A stretch of DNA of 20,859 nt. Source: Stereocaulon alpinum (taxonomy: Eukaryota > Ascomycota > Lecanoromycetes > Lecanorales > Stereocaulaceae). The notes beneath the pieces were generated by a model, which was given only the letters and a program-made list of their open reading frames with translations, searched no databases and was not told the DNA's origin. The stretch is from positions 1-20,859 of the forward strand of contig JAEUBA010000229.1 of the NCBI GenBank assembly GCA_018257865.1. Direction: 5' to 3'. Position 1 is the first letter of the stretch. Each line of letters opens with the position of its first letter. Positions 10,399 through 19,138 of this stretch are shown here, piece after piece. A program made the position numbers and the translations under genes.

Positions 10399-12236
10399 AC
10401 TAAATTAAAGGTATACTTCTTATATTTTTATCCTATCTTTAAGTTAAGTATTTTAGTACTTCTATTAATAGTCCTTATTATTAATCTATTAAAGTTTATT
10501 AATATATATAGCTCGCGCTTTTATATAGGTAATTTATATTTCCTTATAAAACTTAGTTTAATTAAGTCTTTACTTAACCTACTATTAATAATAACCCTTA
10601 CCGGAATATTATTAACCTTTACCTAAAACCGGAATCTAATATTATTATATAATTTAGTTAAGGTAACCTATTTAACCTTCTTAGTAGTTCTACTACTTAG
10701 TCTATTTATTACAGAATCTACTAGTTTTTTATAAACTCTCCCTTAAAGTCCCTAGTAATTAGGTCCTCCTTAATAAACTTATTAAGTAGGATTTTTTCCT
10801 AACGCTTTAGGAGGTTCCTAATTACTTTATCTAAATAATAGATTAATAACTATAAATCCTATAGAATAAGTTATTAGTCTAGTAGTAATACGCTTCCGTC
10901 TTTTAAGAACCTTAATCCTTTAGGGAGTTTCTAATAAATAAGACTATCTATATCTAAGTATTTATCCCTTTATAGTATTTCTTAGATCTTTTAAGCTACT
11001 AGAGATTTAAACTCTATAAGTCCCTTAGTTTTATCCTAGGCGAAGCTTATAGATAAACTCCTAAAAAGACTTATAAACTTAGTAACTAATAATAGCTATT
11101 AGCTATTTTCTACTAGTTTCTTAGCCTATTTATTACTTAATAAGGCTATTAATACCTATATTAGTTTATCTATAGTAACTTTTCGAGTATATACCTTAAC
11201 CTTATTTAGTTTATTATATAGATTAGTTACTTACTATTCTATATACTCTAATTACTATTAATAGGATTCTAATAGTTCTTCTTAAGTCCTTTAGGTATCT
11301 AACCTTAAAGCCTCTATTCTATTAAGGGTTTTATTATTTAATAAGGCTTCTCCCTCTATAAGCTCTCCTAACTCGCTTCCTAAGGATAGTTCCTAGCGGG
11401 GGTCGTTAACTTAATCCTTACTAAAGTATTCTTTACTATTTACTATAGATACCTAATATCTTAACTTTTAGGAGTATTATCCTAATCCGTCCTTATTATT
11501 AAGGTATATTTAGTATAAATTATTATAGTAAGCCGTCTAACTTAGATAATTATATTCTTTATTAGTTAACTAAACTAGTTATTCCGGCTGCTCCTATTTA
11601 TTATAGTTAAGGTTTATATCCTCTACTATAGCTACCTATTCTTATTAAGGATACTTATTCTAATAGTATCCTTTCTTATAGTATCTATAGTATTTTATAT
11701 TAGATAGGTCCTTCTTTTACTTCTTTCCCTTATAAGGTTTCTTAGAGAATTTCGCTCTTATAACTAAAATATTTTCTTTTCTCCTAAACTTAGTAACTAG
11801 GTTTAAAGACTTCTATTCTATCTTCCTTTTATATATCCTATTATTAATAGAGTAGACTTTAGATACTAATTATATAAAGTTTCTAATATTATTAGAATAG
11901 GTAAGCTTATCTTTAACCTTATCCTTTAATCCTTTCTAATACGTAGCAGCTTAAGCGTCTTCTAACTAATTAAGTTAATAGGTAATCCCTCTAAACTACG
12001 CTATATATTCTATTATAGGTCCCTTCTACTAAAGATTTATAAGCTTATATTTTAGCCTTCTTTCTTTAGTATTATCCCTAAAGTAGAACCTTAATAAGTT
12101 CCTAATATATATTTTATTAAAGATAATCTTTAAGGACTTATCCTCTATTATATTAGGGTCTTAAATTAAAAGATATTCCTTAAGCTAGGGTTAAAGGGCT
12201 ACTATAGCGTCGCCTTTAAGGTATAATAGGTAAAAT
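10399..12236 (-). pseudogene. Old Gypsy element: gag C-terminal part (capsid, zinc knuckle) and protease
   Basis: Capsid on the minus strand from 12236 (NIFYLLYLKGDA) through FNKIYIRNLLRFYF, QKGPIIEYIAQFRGITYQLN and KGLKDKVKDKLTYSNN to about 11800. A CCHC zinc knuckle follows at 11651-11692, reading Y-YR-Y-YKKG-Y-YQNK-Y: all four ligand positions are Tyr codons, each one RIP step from Cys or His. Then a linker, and protease at about 10640-10400 (VNNIPVRVIINSRLSKDLI); its catalytic Asp is now Asn (10584-10586). The frame continues into RT at 3040 after the inner element. The N-terminal part of gag lies beyond copy B at 13555. The plus-strand ORF 10348-10626 is antisense chance. Confidence 0.85.
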
Positions 12237-12248
12237 ATATTCCTAGCT
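12237..12248. repeat. 12-bp target-site duplication of copy B, left
   Basis: ATATTCCTAGCT, repeated at 13543-13554 directly after the AATC tail of copy B. Removing copy B and one duplicate restores a continuous Gypsy gag reading (FNILSFSTIKARNIFYLL), which independently supports the boundaries. Confidence 0.88.
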
Positions 12249-13542
12249 AGCTAGCGACGAGATTAACCTATACGTAGTACTAGCTATAAACCTTCTATCT
12301 TATTATAGGAGAGCTAATTAGTCTTACGCCGTTATTATATTAGGTGAAGCTTACGCGTGGGCTTCGTATAACGCGATAATAGTAGTAATAAGGGAAATCG
12401 GATAGGAAAACTACCTAATATATAATTACCTAATTTATATTTAGGCCCGAAGCTAGCCTTATAGAGCTAGTAGATATAATATTATTCTAATTATATAATA
12501 GAATACCCTTAGGCTTAACCCTATTCTAAGTTTATTAGACCGACCGGCGCGTTAGGGTAATAAGGATAGGAAAGAAGTAATAAAGTACCTTACTTATACT
12601 AAGGCCCGAAGCCGCTACTAGGAGTAAAGGTAGTAGTAGATATAGTACCGCCTATAATATTATAGAAGAGCTTAGTTAGTAAGAGTTAGGTAAATATATA
12701 GCTAAAGCTATAGGGTATATAGATACGTCTACTCTTATAAGATATAATTAGCCTATACTAGTATAGCTAGTTATTAAGGGAGACCTTTATAAGTAATATA
12801 AAATAGGCTTTCTATAGGGAGCCTATAGGGCGTAGTATATAATAGTAGCGACTATAGTAGTTTTAACCCTAAAGCGACTTAAGGTATATATATATAGCCC
12901 TAGGGACCTTACCCCTTTACTAGGCTCTAACCCCTAGCGGATAGCTACTTAGTAGCTAGATAGCCGTAGGTTTATAGGAGTATATAAAAGGATACTATCT
13001 ATATAGCCTAAGAGAACGGATACGTATATTAGTATATATAGTATAGGATATACCTAATAAGTATATACTTAAGGAGTAAACTATAAATTAGCTTAGGTAA
13101 GAGGCTTTACCTACCCTAAATCTACGCCCTATATACGTAAAACAGGCGTAAGGTCCTAGATAAGTAGGACGCGTTTAACCTATAGATAATTCGCTGCTAA
13201 ACTCCCTATCGGAGTAGAACCGGTAATAAAAACCCTAAAGATAAAGAAGCCTAAGCGTAAGTAGAAGCTAAAGGCGGCGGAGCTACTAGAGTGTTATAGA
13301 GCCTATTAGGGTAACGGAGATTATTATTACTAGTGTTATAGAGCCTAGCGGCGAGGTCGGATAGGCGGAGTAGAATAATAAGTAAGCTAATAAGCGAAAG
13401 TTTTTAGCTAGAAGGGGTAACTCTAGAAAGGTTTCTTTCGTATCTAGAGGGCCTTTAACCCCCCTAGATTTCCTAATAATATAAGAGAACACCCTTATTA
13501 GTATATATAGATACTATAATAGGCGTATAAATCAATTAATTG
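12249..13542 (+). mobile_element. Copy B: complete 1.3-kb non-LTR-type element
   Basis: 1294 bp between 12-bp target duplications. The 5' end (AGCTAGCGACGAGATTAACC, then GTACTAGCTATAAACCT) resembles the 5' ends of copies D and E for about 45 bp, then diverges from them. The 3' 344 bp match copy A. It ends in AAATCAATTAATTG, a RIP-altered AATC repeat. A variable-length target duplication plus a short tandem-repeat tail points to target-primed reverse transcription, as in LINEs and SINEs. No RT motif fits in 1.3 kb, so it is probably non-autonomous. RIP makes TAA/TAG uninformative, so reading frames cannot be judged by openness. Just before 13197 the frame (RLTYRQFAAKLPIGVE) aligns with copy A (QLTREQLSQSKLPIRVE), hinting at a once-coding body. 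Family name unknown. Confidence 0.75.
13197..13540 (+). repeat. 344-bp direct repeat, second copy (partner 887-1230)
   Basis: The 3' module of copy B, nearly identical to the end of copy A and carrying the same KKPK-rich stretch and Cys/His-to-Tyr cluster. The minus-strand ORF at 13286-13492 is a chance antisense frame in this repeat. Confidence 0.85.
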
Positions 13543-13554
13543 ATATTCCTAGCT
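13543..13554. repeat. 12-bp target-site duplication of copy B, right
   Basis: ATATTCCTAGCT, the same as 12237-12248, directly after the tail of copy B. Confidence 0.88.
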
Positions 13555-13870
13555 TTTATAGTAGAGAAGCTTAATATATTAAAGGCTATATATAGGTCGA
13601 TTTATTAAAGAAACGTATCTAATCCTCCTTTCCTACTAGAGAACTTAGTAGGGGTAGGTAACTTTATCCCTCTATTACTAATAGTAATTCCTTTCTTAGA
13701 AACTAAAGCTAAGTCCTTCCCCTTAAATCTACTTATTACTTTAGGTATAACGCGCCGTCTCTCCCCTAAGGTAGAACTAGAAGTGCTTATACTATATAGT
13801 CTAAAGTATAGTATTTAAAGTATAATAGGGTAGTTTAACTCCTACGGGTAAATTATATAGTATATTAAGT
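13555..13870 (-). pseudogene. Old Gypsy element: gag N-terminal part
   Basis: On the minus strand the reading STLGERRRVIPKVISRFKGK, then KLPTPTKFSSRKGGLDTFL, then QQIDLYIAFNILSFSTIKA leads straight into the capsid block at 12236 once copy B is removed. The pattern (K-F-x-G/S-x-R-x2-x-L-x2-FL-x-Q-x-D-L-Y) is typical of the start of fungal Gypsy capsids. The start codon cannot be fixed and lies near or above 13870. The 5' LTR was not recognised in the sequence that follows. Confidence 0.72.
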
Positions 13871-15870
13871 ATTAAAAGGTAATAGAGATAGATAGTCGTT
13901 AAATTATCTTTAGCTAAGACTCCTTTCTATTATATAAGTTAAATATAAGGAGATAAGAAATATTCTATTAAAGGAAAACCCTTCCTTATATATTTACCTT
14001 AATTATACTAAGCCCTAGCCTAATCTAAGTAATCTAGCCCTATATCTCCTATATTACTCTATAATCTACCTAATATACCCTAGATTACCTATATTACTAA
14101 GTCCTCTCCTAATAGTCCTTTACCTACTAACCCTATTACGTACCTTGCCCGTAACCTTACGGGGTTACCCGTAATATATAGGTTATAGATCCTATCTTAA
14201 GCTTATAGTATATATAGCGAGCGGACTAGATATAGTTATAATTAAAAAAACGCTAATCTAGTACCTTTAATATATTAGTAGTATTGTATATAGGGGATAC
14301 GTAGGTCGGATCTATATATTAAAGGATTAGGGTTTTCGCCTCTCCTATAGTATACTTATAGTATATAGAGACTTACTTAACTCTATCCTAAAAATTAGTA
14401 GGGTATTCCTCTATAAAGATCTTTATATCTATTTTCTATATATTATATTTAACCTCCCCCGTATAATTACTAAAGTAGGATCGGGGGTATTTAATTTTTA
14501 ATACTTTAATAGCTATCCCGCTAGGTATAGGCTTAAGAAGATAGTAGTCTACTAATAGCTAAAGGTCGGTAGTAAGGGATCTTTATTAGCGGGGATTATT
14601 TAGAGGTAGGGTTAGAGTAGGGGTAGCCTATTAAGATCGGGATTCCGCTAAAGCTATTATAATAATAGTAGTAATAACAGCTTACTAAGCTAGGGTAAAG
14701 GGGGGTATTTAGTTAGCTATCCTATTACTTAATAGGGGAATAGTAATAGTATTTTTAGTAGGGGGGTTATCCTTAATATCCCTAAAGATATCTTTTAAGC
14801 TTAAGTCCTCTAAGGCTTCTAGTTTAGAATTCTTAATTAATAGTAGAGGATTATTAGGGTTAGAAGAGGAAGGTATAGATACTAAAGATTAACTCCTTAA
14901 GGTAGATAGAAATCCTAGCTGGTTAGGGGGTACGCTTTAGTATATACTCTTATAAGGTAGTATATAAGTATAGTAGTACGCGTATTATTAGAGTTTTTCG
15001 AGTATAGGTATTAATACGAAAGTAGTTAGAGGTTTTAAAAAAATAGGGATCTAGCTTTCTCTAAGATATACTAATTATTTAATTAGTAGATACCTACTTA
15101 TTAAGTAGGTAGTACTCTTTATTAATAGGTAGCTTACTAAGCTTAGCCTTAGTTTAGAAGAATAGGTAAGATATAATACTTTATAGTAGAGGGGGTATTA
15201 GTCCTATTTTATATTATAGCTCGCCTAAAGGTAATTATAGGAGAAGGTAGCTTTAAAGAAAACTACCTTATATTAGGATTTAGCTAATAGGCTACGCTTA
15301 GTATCTAGAAAATAGAACGAAGAAGAAAGGAAAGAGCTAGTAAGCTTATAAGCCTAAATACCCCTAAGGCTAGCTCGCCGCTAGTCCCTACTCGGGAACC
15401 GTATTAACTAGTATACTAAGCTATCTCTATACTAATACGCTACCTCTATACTAGTAGTAGGGCCTTTAGATTAGGATCGTAATAGTTATTAGCTCTACTA
15501 GTAATCTATAAATTATACTCGTACTTACCTATCTATTAACCCTATAATAGTAATTACGTACCTAGCCGCTACGTAGCTCTATATAAAAAGAGGACTTACT
15601 ACCTTATAGCCTAGTACTAATATTCGCCTTCCGCCTTATAACTCCCCTATATTTTAGAGATCTTTAGAAATTAGTTCTACTACTACTCTACTACTAAGTA
15701 ATATAATTATATCTATTACTTAATACCTAAATCTAGTAACTTTACGTCTCTTATACCTTAGTACGCTAGCTTAGAGCCGGCGTCGCTAGCCTTTATAATA
15801 TTTAGCGATAAGTAGATAGAAAAGAAGTATATAGAGTAAGGAGCGATATTAATACTAAGGTACTAGATAC
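13871..15870. other. 2 kb of RIP-mutated sequence, unassigned
   Basis: CpA and TpG are almost absent, so the sequence was once repeated. The 5' LTR and leader of the old Gypsy element should begin in its left part, but I find no partner LTR in the window to delimit them. A plus-strand frame from about 14760 to 15340 meets only TAG/TAA stops and reads as a helical, basic, Q/E/L-rich protein (FINRQLTKLSLSLEEQ, RLRLVSRKQNEEERKELVSL). I do not recognise it. Because TGA cannot survive RIP here, openness alone is weak evidence of coding. Confidence 0.5.
14150..14174. repeat. Overlapping palindromes
   Basis: CCGTAACCTTACGG is an interrupted palindrome (CCGTAA/TTACGG), and the same stretch forms a second one, GTAACC-TTACGG-GGTTAC. 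Another GTAA follows at 14171. The sequence contains no CpA/TpG and so was not changeable by RIP. It could fold as an RNA hairpin in the leader of the old Gypsy element; function unknown. Confidence 0.45.
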
Positions 15871-16011
15871 TTTATACTTAACAATCTAGTCTTCTTCGAA
15901 GCGTAGATCGAACCTGAAGGACTAGTAGAGGGTAGCTAAGGTTTCTCTTTATCGTCGCGTCCAGATCTTTAGTAATTGTTGCGGATTAGGGCCTGAGATG
16001 CTCGTTAATAT

Positions 16012-16068
16012 CGGAATCATTCCGTAGTAGCCTAAACTACTAGCCCGCCAATACTCGGAACCATTCCG
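16012..16068. promoter_or_regulatory. Two CGGAA-N3-TTCCG palindromes upstream of the gene
   Basis: CGGAATCATTCCG at 16012-16024 and CGGAACCATTCCG at 16056-16068, starts 44 bp apart (about four helical turns). CGG-N7-CCG inverted half-sites are the kind bound by fungal Zn2Cys6 dimers. The flanks also match (AATA before, CCGYAG after), so this may be a local duplication. They lie about 290-340 bp before the first in-frame ATG of the gene. Function is inferred. Confidence 0.4.
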
Positions 16069-16354
16069 CAGCATTGGTCTTAGCTAGAATTTCGTAGCAG
16101 AATCAATCTTCAGCTTTTACCACTACTAGACTACACCACTCCATATGATAACATGGTAGCAACGGGATATGTTTTCAATGCCATTTGATTATTGAAAGAT
16201 CCAGGAGTTCCTCCGCCAGGCGTCTTTTAGCCGTCTATTGTCTGCATCTGCAGAATCGAATACCCCACCTAGCTCGCCACCTACCGATCCCACAGCTACA
16301 GATTCGAATTCGCCGAACACCATCCACACTACAAGAGCTACCTCAAGCGCTATC

Positions 16355-17353
16355 ATGGACCGATTTGCCATCATACCTGATGACCATGGAGAGGAAATGA
16401 GGAAGCGAGTACGTGAAAGAGACGGCTCAGACGACGAACAACCATCCAAGAAGCGACCAAGAGCCAGCACCACAGCTCTCCTACAACCACTATCCAACTA
16501 TAAAGCGGAGATTCTGGAACCCCTACCGCCTGAAGATGATCTTGACATGTACGATCAGGAGCGACTGAGGAAAGGCTTGCAATACGTTATATCAGCTGCT
16601 AAAAGGAATATCACGCCCAGGACTGAAGCGTTCCTAGCATTGCATAAGGAGGCGCTTAAGGTAGCTCTGACCGGACAAGCTCCATCGGAAGCCTCACGAA
16701 GTGTTGTCCAAGCCCTTGATCAGGTCTACATGTCCACAGCCTTCTTTCTGAAACCACGATCTGCGGATGAGCACGCCCATCTAGCTAAATATACCAAGCT
16801 TAGACGCTTAGAAATGCTGGGCAACTATGGCGATTATCTAGGTCAAGAACTCCAGGAAATCCGTCTCAGATTAAAGACAACGGCTCACAATTCTGACGAC
16901 CTAACTTTACAGAAAGCGCATCTGCAGCTTAAGCCACCTAAGACATGGGTGAATATCGCCGACGAATTAGCTGGTGAGGACTTGTATGGTTTACGAAAAG
17001 ATGTTTATGTAGCTTGCGGCACTCTCGGTATTGATGCTGAGCATGTCTTATGGATAATCGAAGAATTCGCTGAGCGGAACCGAATGTTCCACTACTCGAT
17101 ACGCCAGTATATCGAAAACTGTCAGTGGTCTAAGCTGGCGAGACAGCTTTGTATCGACTTAAAAGAGGTCCTAGCCATAGCAGGTGACCAGGAAACGGCA
17201 GACAATTACGAAAGGGTTTTGACGTTCATCCGCGATGAATATTTCGAATTCACCGATCCCGATGATGCGGACCAATGGCTACCGAGTGAGAAAGCCAGGC
17301 TACTCAGCAAAGATAAGGCAGAAAAGGGGAAGAAGAAGGCCTCGAAATCATGA
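16355..17353 (+). CDS. Hypothetical protein, probably nuclear, 332 aa; only intact gene in the window
   Basis: The uninterrupted frame ends at TGA 17351-17353 and has normal CpA/TpG and codon use, unlike everything beyond the island. I use the first in-frame ATG (16355), which has A at -3 and G at +4. The frame stays open back to a TGA at 16193 and encodes an S/T/P-rich stretch that looks coding, so the true start may be an upstream exon. Residues 1-60 are charged and disordered-looking, with a basic cluster KKRPR at 32-36 (possible nuclear localisation signal) and acidic PPEDDLD near 60. About 65-310 is predominantly helical (LQYVISAAKRNITPR, YTKLRRLEMLGNYGDYLGQ, VLWIIEEFAERNRMFHYSI). The C-terminus is Lys-rich (KDKAEKGKKKASKS). 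No signal peptide, membrane segment or catalytic motif is seen. I recognise no family, and function is unknown. Confidence 0.8.
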   Translation: MDRFAIIPDDHGEEMRKRVRERDGSDDEQPSKKRPRASTTALLQPLSNYKAEILEPLPPEDDLDMYDQERLRKGLQYVISAAKRNITPRTEAFLALHKEALKVALTGQAPSEASRSVVQALDQVYMSTAFFLKPRSADEHAHLAKYTKLRRLEMLGNYGDYLGQELQEIRLRLKTTAHNSDDLTLQKAHLQLKPPKTWVNIADELAGEDLYGLRKDVYVACGTLGIDAEHVLWIIEEFAERNRMFHYSIRQYIENCQWSKLARQLCIDLKEVLAIAGDQETADNYERVLTFIRDEYFEFTDPDDADQWLPSEKARLLSKDKAEKGKKKASKS

Positions 17354-17762
17354 GCTTAGATTTTGGACGCGGGCATGCAAGTTCTACTCAAGACGAAGGC
17401 TCTGGAAATTTGTTCGTATCTGGAACGATTTTGACGATGTACAATACAAGAAAGCTATCTTTTTCTCTAGCTGGTGCTCCACCGAGACTACCCGATCGGC
17501 TTACTTGGTGCATATAAGATAATATAAACCCTTTCCCGCTGACCTGTACCGCTCCGCAACTAGCACGCGATTTTGCGTAATTATTTTGTAACTTTAGAAA
17601 GGGGAGAGGGGCGATTAGTCGATACATAGAAACGGGAGTTGGCTTATAACTTACTCTATATTTTCCGGGTCGCGGTTATTCTTAAGCTAACGCTGGCTCA
17701 AATTATAAATGACTCGTTATCCCCCCCTTTCTTCGCGTTGCAAAACCACTTTGAACGTCAGG
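17354..17762. other. 3' flank of the gene, no feature recognised
   Basis: Normal composition. Short ORFs on both strands here lack domain-like composition. A possible poly(A)-type AT-rich motif (ATAAGATAATATAAACC) is at 17514-17530. C-rich and T-rich runs occur near 17719-17730. Nothing else can be supported. Confidence 0.5.
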
Positions 17763-17900
17763 ATGGGAAAGGGAGCAGGGCCGCTTTGGAGGGAGCAGCG
17801 AGGGAGTACGGGGGTGCAACGAGGGAGCAGGGGAGAGCACTGAGGGAGCAGCAAGGGAGTATGGGGCGCAGCAATAGGAGTCTAACGATAGGAGCCTGAA
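17763..17900 (+). repeat. Purine-rich imperfect minisatellite, unit GAGGGAGCAGC
   Basis: GGGAG(C/T)A cores start at 17771, 17791, 17802, 17823, 17844 and 17855: spacings of 20, 11, 21, 21 and 11, i.e. one or two units of about 10.5 bp. Degenerate units fill the gaps. The plus strand is almost all purine. The ORF crossing it (17639-17899) reads as low-complexity REQ-type repeats and starts at TTG, so I do not call it a gene. Confidence 0.65.
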
Positions 17901-18090
17901 TTGGCTTCAACGACCTCGGCTCAAGCTGCCCTTCAATTCAATATATCTAGATTGAGCCTTCGGTGGCGCATAAACTCCTCCGCCGTTCCTAAAAGATGTC
18001 CCAGCCCGACCGCCACTCTGGCTCAACCGTCACTTTTTCATACCAGCTCAAATATCATTCAAATATGGCCAATCCACCCACAATGCTTGA

Positions 18091-18390
18091 ATGGAGCTTG
18101 CAATGGCAGATCCAGCCAACCAGACCAAGCCGAATTACAAGGCGACATCAGAAAAGTATCCGGTAGGCCATACGACCCTGTGTCAGCGATATCTCGGCCA
18201 AACGCTCTCTGTGCAAGCAGCAGCTTTGAAATACCACCAACGGCTCAATTTGGTGCAAGAAGAGGCCCTGATCAAGCATATTCCTAGCTTGACCGATCGT
18301 AGGCTCCCTCCTACTAGCCGTATAGTACGTAATCTTGCAGAAGAGATAATAGGAGGGCCTATAGATAAGAACTGGACTGGAGATCATAAG
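18091..18390 (+). pseudogene. N-terminal DNA-binding part of a pogo/Fot-type (Tc1/mariner) transposase
   Basis: From ATG 18091 the frame gives NYKATSEKYPVGHTTLCQRY (a psq-type helix-turn-helix), then AAALKYHQRLNLVQEEALIK, SLTDRRLPPTSRIVRNLAEE and PIDKNWTGD. This is the order and wording of the CENP-B-like two-part DNA-binding region of fungal pogo transposases; the Leu-Pro-Pro-Thr and K-N-W motifs are characteristic. After K-N-W-T-G the match stops: the expected F-x-x-R-H is missing, the frame carries on to 18549 with unrelated residues, and no DDE catalytic domain follows in any frame. Composition is normal, so it escaped RIP, perhaps because it is single-copy. It is either a truncated relic or, less likely, a stand-alone DNA-binding ORF of 152 aa. 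Confidence 0.78.
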
Positions 18391-18549
18391 AAAAGTCGTT
18401 GTATCTTACCTTTCCAGTACAGCAGAGGCCTCCGCCTTGCGGTCAATCAAATTCTCGGTCGATTGAGTCAAGTATTCCGTAGATTGGATCACGCTCTTGC
18501 AAATAGCTTAATCTCTCAAGAAGCCTCTCTCTCGTATATCCGAGCTTGA

Positions 18550-18930
18550 TCTAACCCATAAACGCTACACCGTCCATCAGAGCGACGCCCGGAGGGCCTG
18601 TCGAATTGGTATTACTGATGCGTAGGTCAAATTTGATGCGTCGACCGGGGATGGGAAAACAGGTATCTTCGGGGAAGTTTGCAGAGCACCCTAGTGTATT
18701 TGTTAGCTAGTAATAATAGCAGTGATCGAATGCTTATAAATAAAGGGAGCGAGGGTGCTCATATTATAAGAAGAGGGTGGTTGTGGCCTGTGGGTCGAAA
18801 ACGAGAATTTTGGTAGTGGTAAAGCACTTCAATACTAGAGGGTCGCTATTTCGAAGCGAAATTTTATACTAAATATAGCTTTAAAGTGTTTGGATAGAGT
18901 TATACAAATCTGTGCATAAAGACCTGTATA
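18550..18930. other. Right part of the normal-composition island, no gene seen
   Basis: CpA and TpG are present until about 18930, after which they vanish. There is a small direct repeat TGATGCGT (18616 and 18635 regions) and a 9-bp perfect inverted repeat, GAGCACCCT at 18684-18692 and AGGGTGCTC at 18752-18760. No ORF or RNA gene is supported. Confidence 0.5.
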
Positions 18931-19125
18931 GAATTATATAGGATTTCCTAAATAGGTCTAGTCTAGTAGAATACTAATACTTTAGTCGATTTAGAACTTA
19001 GAAACTTTTATACTATAATAACTAATAATTAGTAAGTTATACAGATCCTATATAGGCTCCCTTATATAGAGTTATATAGTAGCCTACTAGATCTATCTAA
19101 GCTTTATATAGAACTATAGACTATT

Positions 19126-19138
19126 ATATAGAGTAATA
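19126..19138. repeat. 13-bp target-site duplication of copy D, left
   Basis: ATATAGAGTAATA, repeated at 20326-20338 directly after the tail of copy D. Confidence 0.85.

Noticed and set aside
10348..10626. Plus-strand 92-aa ORF with hydrophobic stretches
   Set aside because: It starts inside the inner element's LTR and runs antisense over the old Gypsy protease; Leu/Ile richness comes from AT-rich RIP composition.
13286..13492. Minus-strand 68-aa ORF
   Set aside because: Lies antisense inside the 3' module of copy B; no domain, open by chance.
16238..16354. Extending the gene to a TTG at 16238
   Set aside because: Fungal nuclear genes do not normally start at TTG; the segment may be coding, but only via an upstream exon not visible here.
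16185..16400. Plus-strand 71-aa ORF beginning at TTG
   Set aside because: Out-of-frame shadow of the gene's 5' region and it lacks an ATG start.
16189..16497. Minus-strand 102-aa ORF
   Set aside because: Antisense shadow of the 5' part of the 332-aa gene.
17639..17899. Plus-strand 86-aa ORF
   Set aside because: Starts at TTG, and half of it is the translation of the purine-rich minisatellite.
17901..18287. Plus-strand 128-aa ORF
   Set aside because: Starts at TTG and overlaps the pogo-type transposase fragment in another frame, which has the real homology.
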